DNA from: Cristatella mucedo | Lineage: Eukaryota > Bryozoa > Phylactolaemata > Cristatellidae | Reading direction: 5' to 3' | DNA: 64,000 nucleotides | Assembly: GCA_009760855.2 (NCBI GenBank) | Contig: WPIO01000241.1 | Coordinates: forward strand, 1-64,000 | Shown here: one piece after another, positions 39,060 to 51,595 of the stretch | Numbering within the stretch: position 1 is the first letter of the stretch | Layout: the number at the start of each line of letters is the position of its first letter | The notes under the pieces: generated by a model | The model's database searches: none | What the model saw: the letters and a program-made list of their open reading frames with translations, nothing else | What the model was told of the DNA's origin: nothing | Program-made: the position numbers and the translations under genes

Positions 39060-40560
39060 AACATGGTGCAGCACTCTGCTGCCAGTCAGTCCACTCTCCG
39101 ACATGCAGATTTGAAGTGTCTACATATTCCGCGATCTGGTGCGAACTCGTGCGAAACGTGTTATTTACGTGCGAAATGCTTTAAACATGGTGCAGAACTC
39201 TGCTGCCAGTCAGCTCACGCTCCGACATGCAGATTTAAAGTTTCTACATATTCCGCGATCTGGTGCGAACTCGTGCGAAACGTGTTATTTACGTGCGAAA
39301 TGCTTTAAACATGGTGCAGCACTCTGCTGCCAGTCAGAGCACGCTCCGACATGCAGATTTGAAGTTTCTACATATTCCGCGATCTGCTGCAAACCTGAGC
39401 GAAACGTGTTATTTACGTGCGAAATGCTTTAAACAAGGTGCAGCACTCTGCTGCTCTGCCAGTCAGCGCACGCTCCGACATGCAGATTTGAAGTTTCTAC
39501 ATATTCCGCGATCTGGTGCGAACTCGTGCGAAAAGTGTTATTTACGTGCGAAATGCTTTAAAAACATGGTGCAGCACTCTGCTGCCAGTCAGCACACGCT
39601 CCGACATGCAGATTTGAAGTTTCTACATATTCCGCGATCTGGTGCGAACTCGTGCGAAACGTGTTATTTACGTGCGAAATGCTTTAAACATGGTGCAGCA
39701 CTCTGCTGCCAGTCAGGGCACGCTCCGACATGCAGATTTGAAGTTTCTACACATTTCGCGATCTGGTGCGAACACTAATGCGAAACGTGTTTTTTACGTG
39801 CGAAATGCTTTAAACAGTTTGCAGCACTCTGCTGCCAGCCAGTGCACGCTCCGACATGCCAGATTTGAAGTTTTCTACATATTCCGCGATCTGCTGCGAA
39901 CTCGTGCGAAACGTGTTATTTACGTGCGAAATGCTTTTTAAACAAGGTGCAGCACTCTGCTGCCAGCAGCACCACGCTCCGACATGCAGATTTGAACTTT
40001 CTACACATTCCGCGATCTGGTGCGAACTCGTGCGAAACGTGTTATTTACGTGCGAAATGCTTTAAACATGGTGCAGCACTCTGCTGCCAGTCCGCTCACG
40101 CTCCGACATGCAGTTTGAAGTTTTTACATATTCCGCGATCCGCCGCGAACTCGTGCGAAACGTGTTATTTACGTGCGAAATGCTTTAAACAAGGTGCAGC
40201 ACTCTGCTGCCAGTCAGCGCACGCTCCGACATGCAGATTTGAAGTTTCTACATATTCCGCGATCTGCTGCGAACTCGTGCGAAACGTGTTATTTACGTGC
40301 GAAATGCTTTTAAACATGGTGCAGCACTCTGCTGCCAGCCAGCGCACGCTCCGACATGCAGATTTAAAGTTTCTACATATTCCGCGATCTGGTGCGAACT
40401 TGTGCGAAACGTGTTATTTACGTGCGAAATGCTTTAAACATGGTGCAGCACTCTGCTTCCAGTCAGTGCACGCTCCGACATGCAGATTTAAAGTTTCTAC
40501 ATTTACCGCGATCTGGTGCGAACTTGTGCGAAACGTGTTATTTACGTGCGAAATGCTTTT
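39060..40560 (+). repeat. Family B sub-block with CCAGTCAG and GATCTGGTGCG
   Basis: About 12 consecutive monomers mostly carry CATGGTGCAG, CCAGTCAG in place of CCAGCCAG or CCAGCAAG, and GATCTGGTGCGAAC in place of GATCTGCTGCGAAC. Such clustering of linked variants is what local amplification of one founder monomer gives. Scattered single units of the type occur at about 27.7, 50.9, 54.2 and 59.6 kb, with one related unit at 5.98-6.07 kb inside family A. Confidence 0.82.
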
Positions 40561-42014
40561 AAACAAGGTGCAGCACTCTGCTGCCAGCAAGCTCACGCTA
40601 CGACATGCAGATTTGAAGTTTCTACATATTCCGCGATCTGCTGCGAACTGGTCTGCTGCGAACTCGTGCGAAACGTGTTATTTACGTGCGAAATGCTTTA
40701 AACATGGTGCAGCACTCTGCTGCCAGTCAGCTCACACGCTCCGACTCATGCAGATTTGAAGTTTCTAGCATATTTCCGCGATCTGCTGCGAACTCGTGCG
40801 AAACGTGTTATTTTACGTGCGAAATGCTTTAAACAAGGTGCACCAAGCACTCTGCTCGCCGTCAGTGCACGCTCCGACATGCAGATTTGAAGTTTCTACA
40901 TATTCCGCGATCTGCTGCGAAACTCTGCTAAACGTGTTATTTACGTGCGAAATGCTTTAAAATGGGTGCAGCACTCTGCTGCCCCAGATCCAAGCACACG
41001 CTCGACATGCAGATTTGAAGTTTCTACATACATTTCCGCGATCTGCTGCGAACTCGTGGCGAAACGTGTTTATTTACGTGCGAAATGCTTTAAACAATGG
41101 TGCAGCACTCTGCTGCCAGCGTTTCAGCACACGCCGACAATGCAGATTTAAAGTTTCTACATATTCCGCGATCTGCTGCAAACTCGTGCGAAACGTGTTA
41201 TTTACGTGCGAAATGCTTTAAACATGGTGCAGCACTCTGCTGCATGTCAGGGCACGCTCCGACAGGCAGATTTGAAGTTTCTACATATTCCGCGATCTGC
41301 TGCGAACTGGTGCGAAACGTGTTATTTACGTGCGAATTGCTTTGAACATGGTGCAGATCTCAGCTGCGAGCAAGCACACGCTCCGACATGCAGATTTGAA
41401 GTTTCGACATATTCCGCGATCTGCTGCGAACTTGTGCGAAACGTGTTATTTACGTGTGCGAAATGCTTTAAACAAGGTGCAGCACTCTGCTGCCAGGTCA
41501 GCGCATGCTCCGTACACTTTGCAGATTTTGAGTTGTCTACATATTCCGCGATCTGGCTGGCGAACTTGTGCGAAACGTGTTATTTACGTGCGAAATGCTT
41601 TAAACAAGGTGCAGCACTCTGCTGCCAGCAAGCTCACGCTCCGACATGCAGATTTGAAGTTTCTACATGTTCCGCGATCTGCTGGGAACTAGTGCGAAAC
41701 GTGTTATTTACGTGCGAAATGCTTTAAACAAGGTGCAGCACTCTGCTGCCAGCAAGCTCACGCTCCGACATGCAGATTTGAACTTTCTAGATATTCCGCG
41801 ATCTGGCGTTCGCAAACTAGGTAGCGAAACGTGTTATTTACGTGCGAATCTGCTTTGAAAACAGGGTGTCAGCACCCTGCTATGCCACGTCATGTGCACG
41901 CTCCGAACATATGCAGATTTGAGGTTTTGTACATATTCCGCGATCTGGTGCGAACTCGTGCGAAACGTGTTATTTACGTGCGAAATGCTTTAAACATGGT
42001 GCAGCACTCTGCTG

Positions 42015-42050
42015 CACTTCAGCTCACGCTTGCGAAACGTGTTATTTACG
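42015..42050 (+). repeat. 52-bp deletion junction
   Basis: AGCTCACGCT joins to TGCGAAACGTG, deleting dyad 2 and the first TGCGAA box. Anchors at 41,978 and 42,050 are 72 bp apart instead of 124. Confidence 0.88.
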
Positions 42051-42839
42051 TGCGAAATGCTTTAAACATGGTGCAGCACTCTGCTGCCAGCAAGCTCACG
42101 CTCCTACATGCAGATTTGAAGTTTCTACATATTCCGCGATCTGCTGCGAACTAGTGCGAAACGTGTTATTTACGTGCGAAATGCTTTAAACAAGGGGCAG
42201 CACTCTGCTGCCAGCAAGCCCATGCTCCGACATGCAGATTTGAAGTTTCTACATATTCAGCGATCTGCTGCGAACTTGTGCGAAACGTGTTATTTACGTG
42301 CGAAATGCTTTAAACAAGGAGCAGAACTCTGCTGCCAGCAAGCTCACGCTCCTACATGCAGATTTGAAGTTTCTACATATTCCGCGATCGTCTGCGAACT
42401 CGTGCGAAACGTGTTATTTACGTGCGAAATGCTTTAAACAAGGTGCAGCACTTCTGCTGCCAGCAAGCACACGCTCCGACATGCAGATTTGAAGTTTCTA
42501 CATATTCCGCGATCTGCTGCGAACTGGTGCGAACGTGTTATTTACGTGACGCGAAATGCTTTAAACATGGTGCAGCACTCTGCTGCAGTCAGGGCACGCT
42601 TCCGACATGGCAGATTTGAAGTTTCTACATATCAGGGCGCGATCTGCTGCAAACTCGTGCGAAACGGGTATTTTACGTGCGAAATGCTTTAAACATGGTG
42701 CAGAACTCTGCTGCACCAGCTACACGCTCCGACATGCAGATTTAATTTGAAGGTTTCTACATATTCTGCAGTGCGATCTGACTGCAAACTGGTGCGAAAC
42801 GTGGGTTATTTACGTGCGAAATGCTTTAAACAAGGTGCA

Positions 42840-42895
42840 GCACTCTGCTGCCTCCGCGATCTGCTGAGAACAAACTTGTGCGAAACGTTGTTATT
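42840..42895 (+). repeat. Deletion starting at the hairpin, about 39 bp net
   Basis: GCAGCACTCTGCTGCC joins to TCCGCGATCTGCTGAG, removing dyad 2, followed by a small insertion (AACAAACTTG). Anchors at 42,814 and 42,899 are 85 bp apart. Confidence 0.85.
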
Positions 42896-45800
42896 TACGT
42901 GCGAAATGCTTTAAACATGGTGCAGCACTCTGCTGCCAGTCAGCGCACGCTCCGACATGCAGATTTGAAGTTTTTTACATATTCCGCGATCTGCTGCAAA
43001 CTCGTGCGAAACGTGTTATTTACGTGCGAAATGCTTTAAACAAGTTGCAGCACCCTGCTGCGAACTAGGTCAGCAGTCGTACGCTCCGCCAAGAGGCAGA
43101 TTTGAAGTTTCTACATATTGCGCGATCTGCTGCTTTAAGACGAAACTGTTGCGAAATGTGTTATTCGACGTGCGACAATGCTTCAAAACAAGGTGCAGCA
43201 CTCCTGCTGCCAGCCAGCACACGCTCCGAACATGCAGATTTGAAGTTTTCTACATATCTCGCGATCTATGCCTTGGAACTTGTGCGAAACGTGTGGGATT
43301 ATTTACGACGTGCGAAATGCTAAAACATGGTGCAGCACTCTGGCTGCAGCTCAGCACACGCTCCGATATGCACAGGTTGAACTTTCTACATTTCGCGATC
43401 TGCTGCGAACTTGTGCGAAACGTGTTATTTACGTGCGAAATGCTTTAAACAAGGTGCAGCACTCTGCTGCCAGCAAGGCGCACGCTCCGACATGCAGATT
43501 TGAAGTTTCTACATATTCCGCGATCTGCTGCTAACTCGTGCGAAATGTGTTATTTACGTGCGAAATGCTTTAAACATGGTGCAGCACTCTGCTGCCAGTC
43601 AGCGCCCGCTCCGACATGCAGATTTGAAGCTTTTTCATATTCGGCGATCTGCTGCGAACTCGTGCGAAACGTGTTAATGACGTGCGAAAAGATTTAAACA
43701 TGGTGCAGCACTCTGCTGCCAGTCAGCGCACGCTCCGACATGCAGATTTGAAGTTTCTACATATTCCGCGATCTGCTGCGAACTCGTGCGAAACGTGTTA
43801 TTTACGTGCGAAATGCTTTAAACAAGGTGCAGCACTCTGCTGCCAGCAAGCGCACGCTCCGACATGCAGATTTGAAGTTTCTACATATTCCGCGATCTGC
43901 TGCGAACTCGTGCGAAACGTGTTATTTAAGTGCGAAATGCTTTAAAACAAGGTGCAGCACTCTGCTGCCAGCCAGCACACGCTCCGACATGCAGATTGAA
44001 GTTTCTACATATTCCGCGATCTGCTGCGAACTCGTGCGAAACGTGTTATTTACGTGCGAAATGCTTTAAACAAGGGGCAGCACTCTGCTGCCAGCCAGCA
44101 CACGCTCCGACATGCAGATTTGAAGTTTCTACATATTCCGCGATCTGCTGCAAACTGGTGCGAAATGTGTTATTTACGTGCGAAATGCTTTAAAACATGG
44201 GTGAAGCACTCTGCTGCCAGCCAGCACACGCTCCGACATGCAGATTTGAAGTTTCTACATATTCCGCGATCTGCTGCGAACTTGTGCGAAACGTGTTATT
44301 TACGTGCGAAATGCTTTAAACAAGGTGCAGCACTCTGCTGCCAGCCAGCCCACGCTCCGACATGCAGATTTGAAGTTTCTACATATTCCGCGATCTGCTG
44401 CGAACTCGTGCGAAACGTGTTATTTACGTGCGAAATGCTTTAAACAAGGTGCAGCACTCTGCTGCCAGCAAGCCCACGCTCCGACATGCAGATTTGAAGT
44501 TTCTACATATTCCGCGATCTGCTGCGACTTCGTGCGAAACGTGTTATTTACGTGCGAAATGCTTTAAACAAGGTGCAGCACTCTGCTGCCAGCCAGCCCA
44601 CGCTCCGACATGCAGATTTGAAGTTTCTACATATTCCGCGATCTGCTGCGAACTCGTGCGAAACGTGTTATTTACGTGCGAAATAATTTAAACAAGGTGC
44701 AGCACTCTGCTGCCAGCCAGCACACGCTCCGACATGCAGATTTGAAGTTTCTACATATTCCGCGATCTGCTGCGAACTCGTGCGAAACGTGTTATTTGCG
44801 TGCGAAATGCTCAAAACAAGGTGCAGCACTCTGCTGCCAGCCAGCACACGCTCCGACATGCAGATTTGAAGTTTCTACATATTCAGCGATCTACTTCGAA
44901 CTCGTGCAAAATGTGTTATTTACGTGCGAAATGCTCAAAACAAGGTGCAGCACTCTGCTGCCAGCCAGCACACGCTCCGACATGCAGATTTGAAGTTTCT
45001 ACATATTCCGCGATCTGCCGCGAACTCGTGCGAAACGTGTTATTTACGTGCGAAATGCTCAAAACAAGGTGCAGCACTCTGCTGCCAGCCAGTGCACGCT
45101 CCGACATGCAGATTTGAAGTTTCTACATATTCCGCGATCTGCTGCGAACTCGTGCGAAACGTGTTATTTACGTGCGAAATGCTTTAAACAAGGTGCAGCA
45201 CTCTGCTGCCAGCAAGCACATGCTCCGACATGCAGATTTGAAGTTTCTACATATTCCGCGATCTGCTGCGAGAACTCGTGCGAAATGTGTTATTTACGTG
45301 CGAAATGCTCAAAACAAGGTGCAGCACTCTGCTGCCAGCCAGCCCACGCTCCGACATGCAGATTTGAAGTTTCTACATATTCCGCGATCTGCTGCGAACT
45401 CGTGCGAAACGTGTTATTTACGTGCGAAATGCTCAAAACAAGGTGCAGCACTCTGCTGCCAGCCAGTGCAGGCTCCGATATGTAGATTTAAAGTTTCTAC
45501 ATATTCCGCGATCTGCTGCGAACTCGTGCGAAATGTGTTATTTACGTGCGAAATGCTCAAAACAAGGTGCAGCACTCTGCTGCCAGCCAGCACACGCTCC
45601 GAAATGCAGATTTGAAGTTTCTACATATTCCGAGATCTGCTGCGAACTTGTGCGAAACTTGTTATTCACGTGCGAAATGCTCAAAACAAGGTGCAGCACT
45701 TTGCTGCCAGCCAGCCCACGCTCCGACATGCAGATTTGAAGTTTCTATATATTCCACGATTTTCTGCGAACTCGTGCGAAACGTGTTATTTACGTGCGAA

Positions 45801-47294
45801 ATGCTTTAAACAAGGTGCAGCACTCTGCTGCCAGCCAGCGCACGCTCCGACATGCAGATTTGAAGTTTCTACATATTCCGCGATCTGCTGCGAACTCGTG
45901 CGAAACGTGTTATTTACGTGCGAAATGCTCAAAACAAGGTGCAGCACTCTGCTGCCAGCAAGCACACGCTCCGACATGCAGATTTGAAGTTTCTACATAT
46001 TTAGCGATCTGCCGCGAACTCGTGCGAAACGTGTTATTTACGTGCGAAATGCTTTAAACAAGGTGCAGCACTCTGCTGCCAGCCAGCACACGCTCCGACA
46101 TGCAGATTTGAAGTTTCTACATATTCAGCGATCTGCTGCGAACTCGTGCGAAACGTGTTATTTACGTGCGAAATGCTTTAAACAAGGTGCAGCACTCTGC
46201 TGCCAGCAAGTGCACGCTCCGACAAGCAGATTTGACGTTTCTACATATTCCGCGATCTGCTGCGAACTCGTGCGAAACGTGTTATTTACGTGCGAAATGC
46301 TTTAAAACAAGGTGCAGTACTCTGCTGCCAGCCAGCCCACGCTCCGACATGCAGATTTGATGTTTCTACATATTCCGCGATCTGCTGCGAACTCGTGCGA
46401 AATGTGTTATTTACGTGCGAAATGCTTTAAACAAGGTGCAGCACTCTGCTGCCAGCCAGTACACGCTCCGACATGCAGATTTGAAGTTTCTACATATTCC
46501 GCGATCCGCCGCGAACTCGTGCGAAACGTGTTATTTACGTGCGAAATGCTTTAAACAAGGTGCAGCACTCTGCTGCTAGCAAGGTCACGCTCCGACATGC
46601 AGATTTGAAGTTTCTACGTATTCCGCGATCTGCTGCAAACTGGTGCGAAACGTGTTATTTACGTGCGAAATGCTTTAAACAAGGTGCAGCACTCTGCTGC
46701 CAGCCAGCCCACGCTCCGACATGCAGATTTGAAGTTTCTACATATTTCGCGATCTGCTGTGAACTCGTGCGAAACGTGTTATTTACGTGCGAAATGCTTT
46801 AAACAAGGTGCAGCACTCTGCTGCCAGCCAGTACACGCTCCGATATGCAGATTTGAAAGTTTCTACATATTCCGCGATTTGCTGCGAACTCGTGCGAAAC
46901 GAGTTATTTGCGTGCGAAATGCTTAAAACATGGTGCAGCACTCTGCTGCCAGCCAGCACACGCTCCGACATGCAGATTTGAAGTTTCTACATATTCCGCG
47001 ATCTGCTGCGAACTCGTGCGAAACGTGTTATTTACGTGCGAAATGCTCAAAACAAGGGGCAGCACTCTGCTGCCAGCCAGCACACGCACCGACATGCAGA
47101 TTTGAAGTTTCTACATATTCAGCGATCTGCTGCAAACTCGTGCGAAACGTGTTATTTACGTGCGAAATGCTCAAAACAAGGTGCAGCACTCTGCTGCCAG
47201 CCAGTGCACGCTCCGACTTGCAGATTTGAAGTTTCTAGATATTCCGCAATCTGCTGCGAACTCGTGCGAATCGTGGTAATTACGTGCGAAATGC

Positions 47295-47350
47295 TTTAAA
47301 AATGGTGCAGCACTCTGCTGCCAGGTGCAGCACTCTGCTGCCAGCCAGCG
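47295..47350 (+). repeat. 20-bp duplication of hairpin 1
   Basis: GTGCAGCACTCTGCTGCCAG occurs twice in direct succession, so this monomer has two hairpins. Anchors at 47,284 and 47,428 are 144 bp apart. Confidence 0.9.
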
Positions 47351-47720
47351 CACGCTCCGATATGCAGATTTGAAGTTTCTACATATTCCGCGATCTGCTG
47401 CGAACTCGTGCGAAATGTGTTATTCACGTGCGAAATGCTCAAAACGAGGTGCAGCACTCTGCTGCCAGCCAGCCCACGCTCCGACATGCAGATTTGAAGT
47501 TTCTACATATTCCGCGATCTGCTGCGAACTTGTGCGAAACGTGTTATTTACGTGCGAAATGCTTTAAACAAGGTGCAGCACTCTGCTGCCAGCCAGCACA
47601 CGCTCCGACATGCAGATTTGAAGTTTCTACATATTCCGCGATCTGCTGCGAACTTGTGCGAAATGTGTTATTTACGTGCGAAATGCTTTAAACAAGGTGC
47701 AGCACTCTGCTGCCAGCCAG

Positions 47721-47765
47721 TGCCCGCTCCGATATGTAGATTCGAAGTTTCTACATATTCCGCGA
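47721..47765 (+). repeat. Isolated family A dyad inside family C
   Basis: GATATGTAGATTCGAAG with an intact TCTACATAT right arm appears in one monomer more than 25 kb from family A. Neighbouring monomers have C-type sequence. The flanking CAGTGCCCGCTCC is C-like, so only a short tract is A-type. Confidence 0.8.
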
Positions 47766-47789
47766 TCTGCTGCGAACTCGTGCGAAATG

Positions 47790-48200
47790 TGTTATTCGAG
47801 TGCGAAATGCTCAAAACAAGGTGCAGCACTCTGCTGCCAGCCAGCACACGCTCCGATATGCAGGTTTGAAGTTTCTACATATTCCGCGATCTGCTGCGAA
47901 CTCGTGCGAAATGTGATATTCAAGTGCGAAATGCTCAAAACAAGGGGCAGCACTCTGCTGCCAGCCAGCACACGCTCCGACATGCAGATTTGAAGTTTCT
48001 ACATATTCAGCGATCTGCCGCGAACTCGTGCGAAACGTGTTATTTACGTGCGAAATGCTCAAAACAAGGTGCAGCACTCTGCTGCCAGCAAGGGCACGCT
48101 CCGACATGCAGATTTGAACTTTCTAGATATTCCTCGATCTGCTGAGAACTTGTGCGAAATGTGTCATTCGAGTGCGAAATGCTCAAAACGAGGTGGAGCA
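47790..48200 (+). repeat. 12/13-monomer duplication, copy 1
   Basis: Carries GATATGCAGGTTTG, AAATGTGATATTCAAG, CTCAAAACAAGGGGCAG and TATTCAGCGATCTGCCGC in that order, then GTGTCATTCGAG with CTCAAAACGAGG. The first part matches 49,278-49,548 at an offset of exactly 1,488 bp (12 monomers). GTGTCATTCG at 48,161 matches 49,773 at 1,612 bp (13 monomers). One monomer, with CAGTGCAGGCTCC, is therefore extra in the second copy. Confidence 0.85.
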
Positions 48201-48339
48201 CTTTGCTGCCAGCCAGCACACGCTCCGAAATGTAGATTTCAAGTTTCTACATATTCCGCGATCTGCTGCGAACTCGTGCGAAATGTGATATTCAAGTGCG
48301 AAATGCTCAAAACAAGGGGCAGCACTCTGCTGCCAGCCA

Positions 48340-49270
48340 GTGCACGCTCCGACATGCAGACTTGAATTTTCTACATGTTCCACGATTTTCTGCGAACTCG
48401 TGCGAAATGGGTTTTTTACGTGCGAAATGATTTAAACATGGTGCTGCACTCTGCTGCCAGCAAGCCCATGCTCCGACATGCAGATTTGAAGTTTCTACAT
48501 ATTCTGCGATCTGCTGAGGACTTGTGCAAAACGTGTTATTTACGTGGGAAATGCTTAAAAAATGGTGCAGCAGTCTGCTGCCAGCCAGCACACGCTTCGA
48601 CACTCCGATTTGAAATTTCTACGTATTCTGCGATCTGCTGCGAACTACTGCGAAATGTGTTATTTACGTGGGAAATGCTTTAAACAAGGTGCAGCACTCT
48701 GCAGCCAGCCAGCTCACGCTCCGACATGCAGGTTTGAAGTTTCTACATATTCCGCGATTTGCTGCAAATTCGTGCGAAACGTGTTATTTACGTGCGAAAT
48801 GATTTAAACATGGTGCTGCACTCTGCTGCCAGCAAGCCCATGCTCCGACATGCAGATTTGAAGTTTCTACATATTTAGCGATCTGCCGCGAACTCGTGCG
48901 AAACGTGTTATTTACGTGCGAAATGCTTTAAACTAGGTGCAGCACTCTGCTGCCAGCAAGTGCACGCTCCGACATGCAGATTTGAAATTTCTACATATTC
49001 AGCGATCTGCTGCGAACTTGTGCGAAACGTGTTATTTACGTGCGAAATGCTTTAAACAAGGTGCAGCACTCTGCTGCCAGCCAGCCCACGCTCCAACATG
49101 CAGATTTGAAGTTTCTACATATTTCGCGATTTGCTGTGAACTCGTGCGAAACGGGTTATTTACGTGCGAAATGCTTTTAACAAGGTGCAGCACTCTGCTG
49201 CCAGCCAGTACACGCTCCGATATGCAGATTTGAACTTTCTAGATATTCCGCGATTTGCTGCGAACTCGTG
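48340..49270 (+). repeat. 0.9-kb block, copy 1 (long-range duplication)
   Basis: Ordered rare markers are CAGACTTGAATTTTC at 48,357, CCACGATTTTCTGCG, AAATGATTTAAACATGGTGC, GACACTCCGATTTG, CTCTGCAGCCAGCC near 48,697, GGTGCTGCACTC and ATGCTTTTAACAAGG at 49,171. All recur in order near 60.4-61.2 kb. The offset is 12,079 bp up to 48,801 and 11,955 bp at 49,171, a loss of exactly 124 bp in the other copy. The extra monomer here is the one with CTCCAACATGCAG and CATATTTCGCGATTTGC at about 49,080-49,130. Confidence 0.88.
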
Positions 49271-49277
49271 CGAAATG

Positions 49278-49812
49278 AGTTATTCGAGTGCGAAATGCTC
49301 AAAACAAGGTGCAGCACTCTGTTGCCAGCAAGCGTACACTCCGATATGCAGGTTTGAAGTTTCTACATATTCCGAGATCTGCTGCGAACTCGTGCGAAAT
49401 GTGATATTCAAGTGCGAAATGCTCAAAACAAGGGGCAGCACTCTGCTGCCAGCCAGCACACGCTCCGACATGCAGATTTGAAGTTTCTACATATTCAGCG
49501 ATCTGCCGCAAACTCGTGCGAAACGTGTTATTTACGTGCGAAATGCTCAAAACAAGGTGCAGCACTCTGCTGCCAGCCAGTGCAGGCTCCGATATGTAGA
49601 TTTAAAGTTTCTACATATTCCGCGATCTGCTGCGAACTTGTGCGAAACGGGTTATTTACGTGTGAAATGCTTTAAACAAGGTGCAGCACTCTGCTGCCAG
49701 CAAGGGCATGCTCCGACATGCAGGTTTGAAGTTTCTACATATTCCGCGATCTGCTGAGAACTTGTGCGAAATGTGTCATTCGAGTGCGAAATGCTCAAAA
49801 CGAGGTGCAGCA
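49278..49812 (+). repeat. 12/13-monomer duplication, copy 2
   Basis: The partner of 47,790-48,200. It has the same ordered variants plus one inserted monomer near 49,560-49,680. Small private changes include CTCTGTTGCCAGCAAGCG and ATTCCGAGATC. Confidence 0.85.
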
Positions 49813-51539
49813 CTCTGCTGCCAGCCAGCCCACGCTCCGACATGCAGATTTGAAGTTTCTACATATTCCGCGATCTGCTGCGAACTCGTGCGAAACGTGT
49901 TATTTACGTGCGAAATGCTTTAAACAAGGTGCAGCACTCTGCTGCCAGCAAGTGCACGCTCCGACATGCAGATTTGAAATTTCTACATATTCCGCGATCT
50001 GCTGCGAACTCGTGCGAAACGTGTTATTTACGTGCGAAATGCTTTCAAAACAAGGGGCAGCACTCTGCTGCCAGCCAGCACACGCTCCGACATGCAGATT
50101 TGAAGTTTCTACATATTCCGCGATCTGCTGCGAACTCGTGCGAAATGTGTTATTCAAGTGCGAAATGCTCAAAACAAGGGGCAGCACTCTGCTGCCAGCC
50201 AGCACACGCTCCGACATGCAGATTTGAAGTTTCTACATATTCCGCGATCTGCTGCGAACGTGTGCGAAACGTGTTATTTACGTGCGAAATGCTCAAAACA
50301 AGGTGCAGCACTCTGCTGCCAGCCAGCACACGCTCCGACATGCAGATTTGAAGTTTCTACATATTCCGCGATCTGCTGCGAACTCGTGCAAAACGTGTTA
50401 TTTTACGTGCGAAATGCTCAAAAAACAAGGTGCAGCACTCTGCTGCCAGCCAGCACACGCTCCGACATGCAGATTTGAAGTTTCTACATATCCCGCAACC
50501 TGCTACAACTTCGTGCGAAATGTGTTATTTACGTGCGAAATGCTCAAAACAAGGTGCAGCACTTTGTTGCCAGCCAGCCCACGCTCCGACATGCAGATTT
50601 GAAGTTTCTACATATTCCGCGATTTGCTGCGAACTCGTGCGAAACGTGTTATTTACGTGCGAAATGCTTTTAAACAAGGTGCAGCACTCTGCTGCCAGCC
50701 AGTACACGCTCCGACATGCAGATTTGAACTTTCTACATATTCCGCGATCTGCTGCGAACTCGTGCGAAATGTGTTATTCGAGTGCGAAATGCTCAAAACA
50801 AGGTGCAGCACTCTGCTGCCAGCCAGCACACGCTCCGACATGCAGGTTTGAAGTTTCTACATATTCCGCGATCTGCTGCGAACTCGTGCGAAACGTGTTA
50901 TTTACGTGCGAAATGCTTTAAACAAGGTGCAGCACTCTGCTGCCAGTCAGCGCACGCTCCGACATGCAGATTTGAAGTTTCTACATATTCCGCGATCTGG
51001 TGCGAACTCGTGCGAAACGGGTTATTTACGTGCGAAATGCTTTAAAACATGGTGCAGCACTCTGCTGCCAGTCAGCCCACGCTCCGACATGCAGATTTGA
51101 AGTTTCTACCTCTTCAGCGATCTGCTGCGAACTCGTGCGAAACGTGTTATTTACGTGCGAAATGCTTTAAACAAGGTGCAGCACTCTGCTGCCAGTCAGC
51201 GCACGCTCCGACATGCAGAGTTGAAGTTTCTACATATTCCGCGATCTGCTGCGAACTCGTGCGAAACGTGTTATTTACGTGCGAAATGCTTTAAACAAGG
51301 TGCAGCACTCTGCTGCCAGCAAGCCCACGCTCCGACATGCAGATTTGAAGTTTCTACATATTCCGCGATCTGCTGCTGCAAACTCGTGCGAAACGTGTTA
51401 TTTACGTGCGAAATGCTCAAAACAAGGTGCAGCACTCTGCTGCCAGCCAGCACACGCTCCGAAATGCAGATTTGAAGTTTCTACATATTCCGCGATCTGC
51501 TGCGAACTCGTGCGAAACGTGTTATTTACGTGCGAAATG

Positions 51540-51595
51540 CTTTAAACAAGGTGCAGCACTCTGCTAAACAAGGTGCAGCACTCTGCTGCCAGCAA
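51540..51595 (+). repeat. 22-bp duplication next to hairpin 1
   Basis: AAACAAGGTGCAGCACTCTG occurs twice, joined at GCTAAACAAGG. Anchors at 51,530 and 51,676 are 146 bp apart. The first hairpin is cut after its loop. Confidence 0.9.

Larger units (their letters stand above)
22542..40600 (+). repeat. Satellite family B sub-array
   Basis: Monomers read CTCCGACATGCAGATTTGAAG and are usually preceded by AAACAAGG, often with CCAGCAAGC instead of CCAGCCAGC. ACTGGTGCG and ACTCGTGCG alternate irregularly among units. Relative to family A there are two T to C changes and one C to T change within 15 bp. The C to T change removes a CpG and the TTCGAA palindrome. Single-base and 2-4-bp indels are clearly more frequent than in A (for example GCGAAAACG, GTGTTTATT, GAAACTCG). 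No simple dimer or trimer order is maintained across the whole region. Confidence 0.92.
40600..43450 (+). repeat. Indel-rich, disordered part of the array
   Basis: The same monomer continues, but nearly every unit carries several small insertions or deletions. Examples are CTGCTGCGAACT repeated about 17 bp apart near 40,641, GTGCACCAAGCACTC near 40,840, CTCGTGGCGAAACG near 41,052, GGTCAGCGCATGCTCCGTAC near 41,497 and CTGCTGCTTTAAGACG near 43,129. Two partial deletions, at 42,030 and 42,850, lie here. Two readings are open: an old, unhomogenised or repeatedly broken stretch, or poorly polished assembly consensus. Single-base indels in a short block with cleaner flanks fit either. No foreign sequence is present. 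Confidence 0.85.

Noticed and set aside
40600-43450. Transposon insertion or foreign sequence in the disordered zone
   Set aside because: Every stretch can still be aligned to the 124-bp unit. No terminal inverted repeats, target-site duplications or coding sequence are visible.
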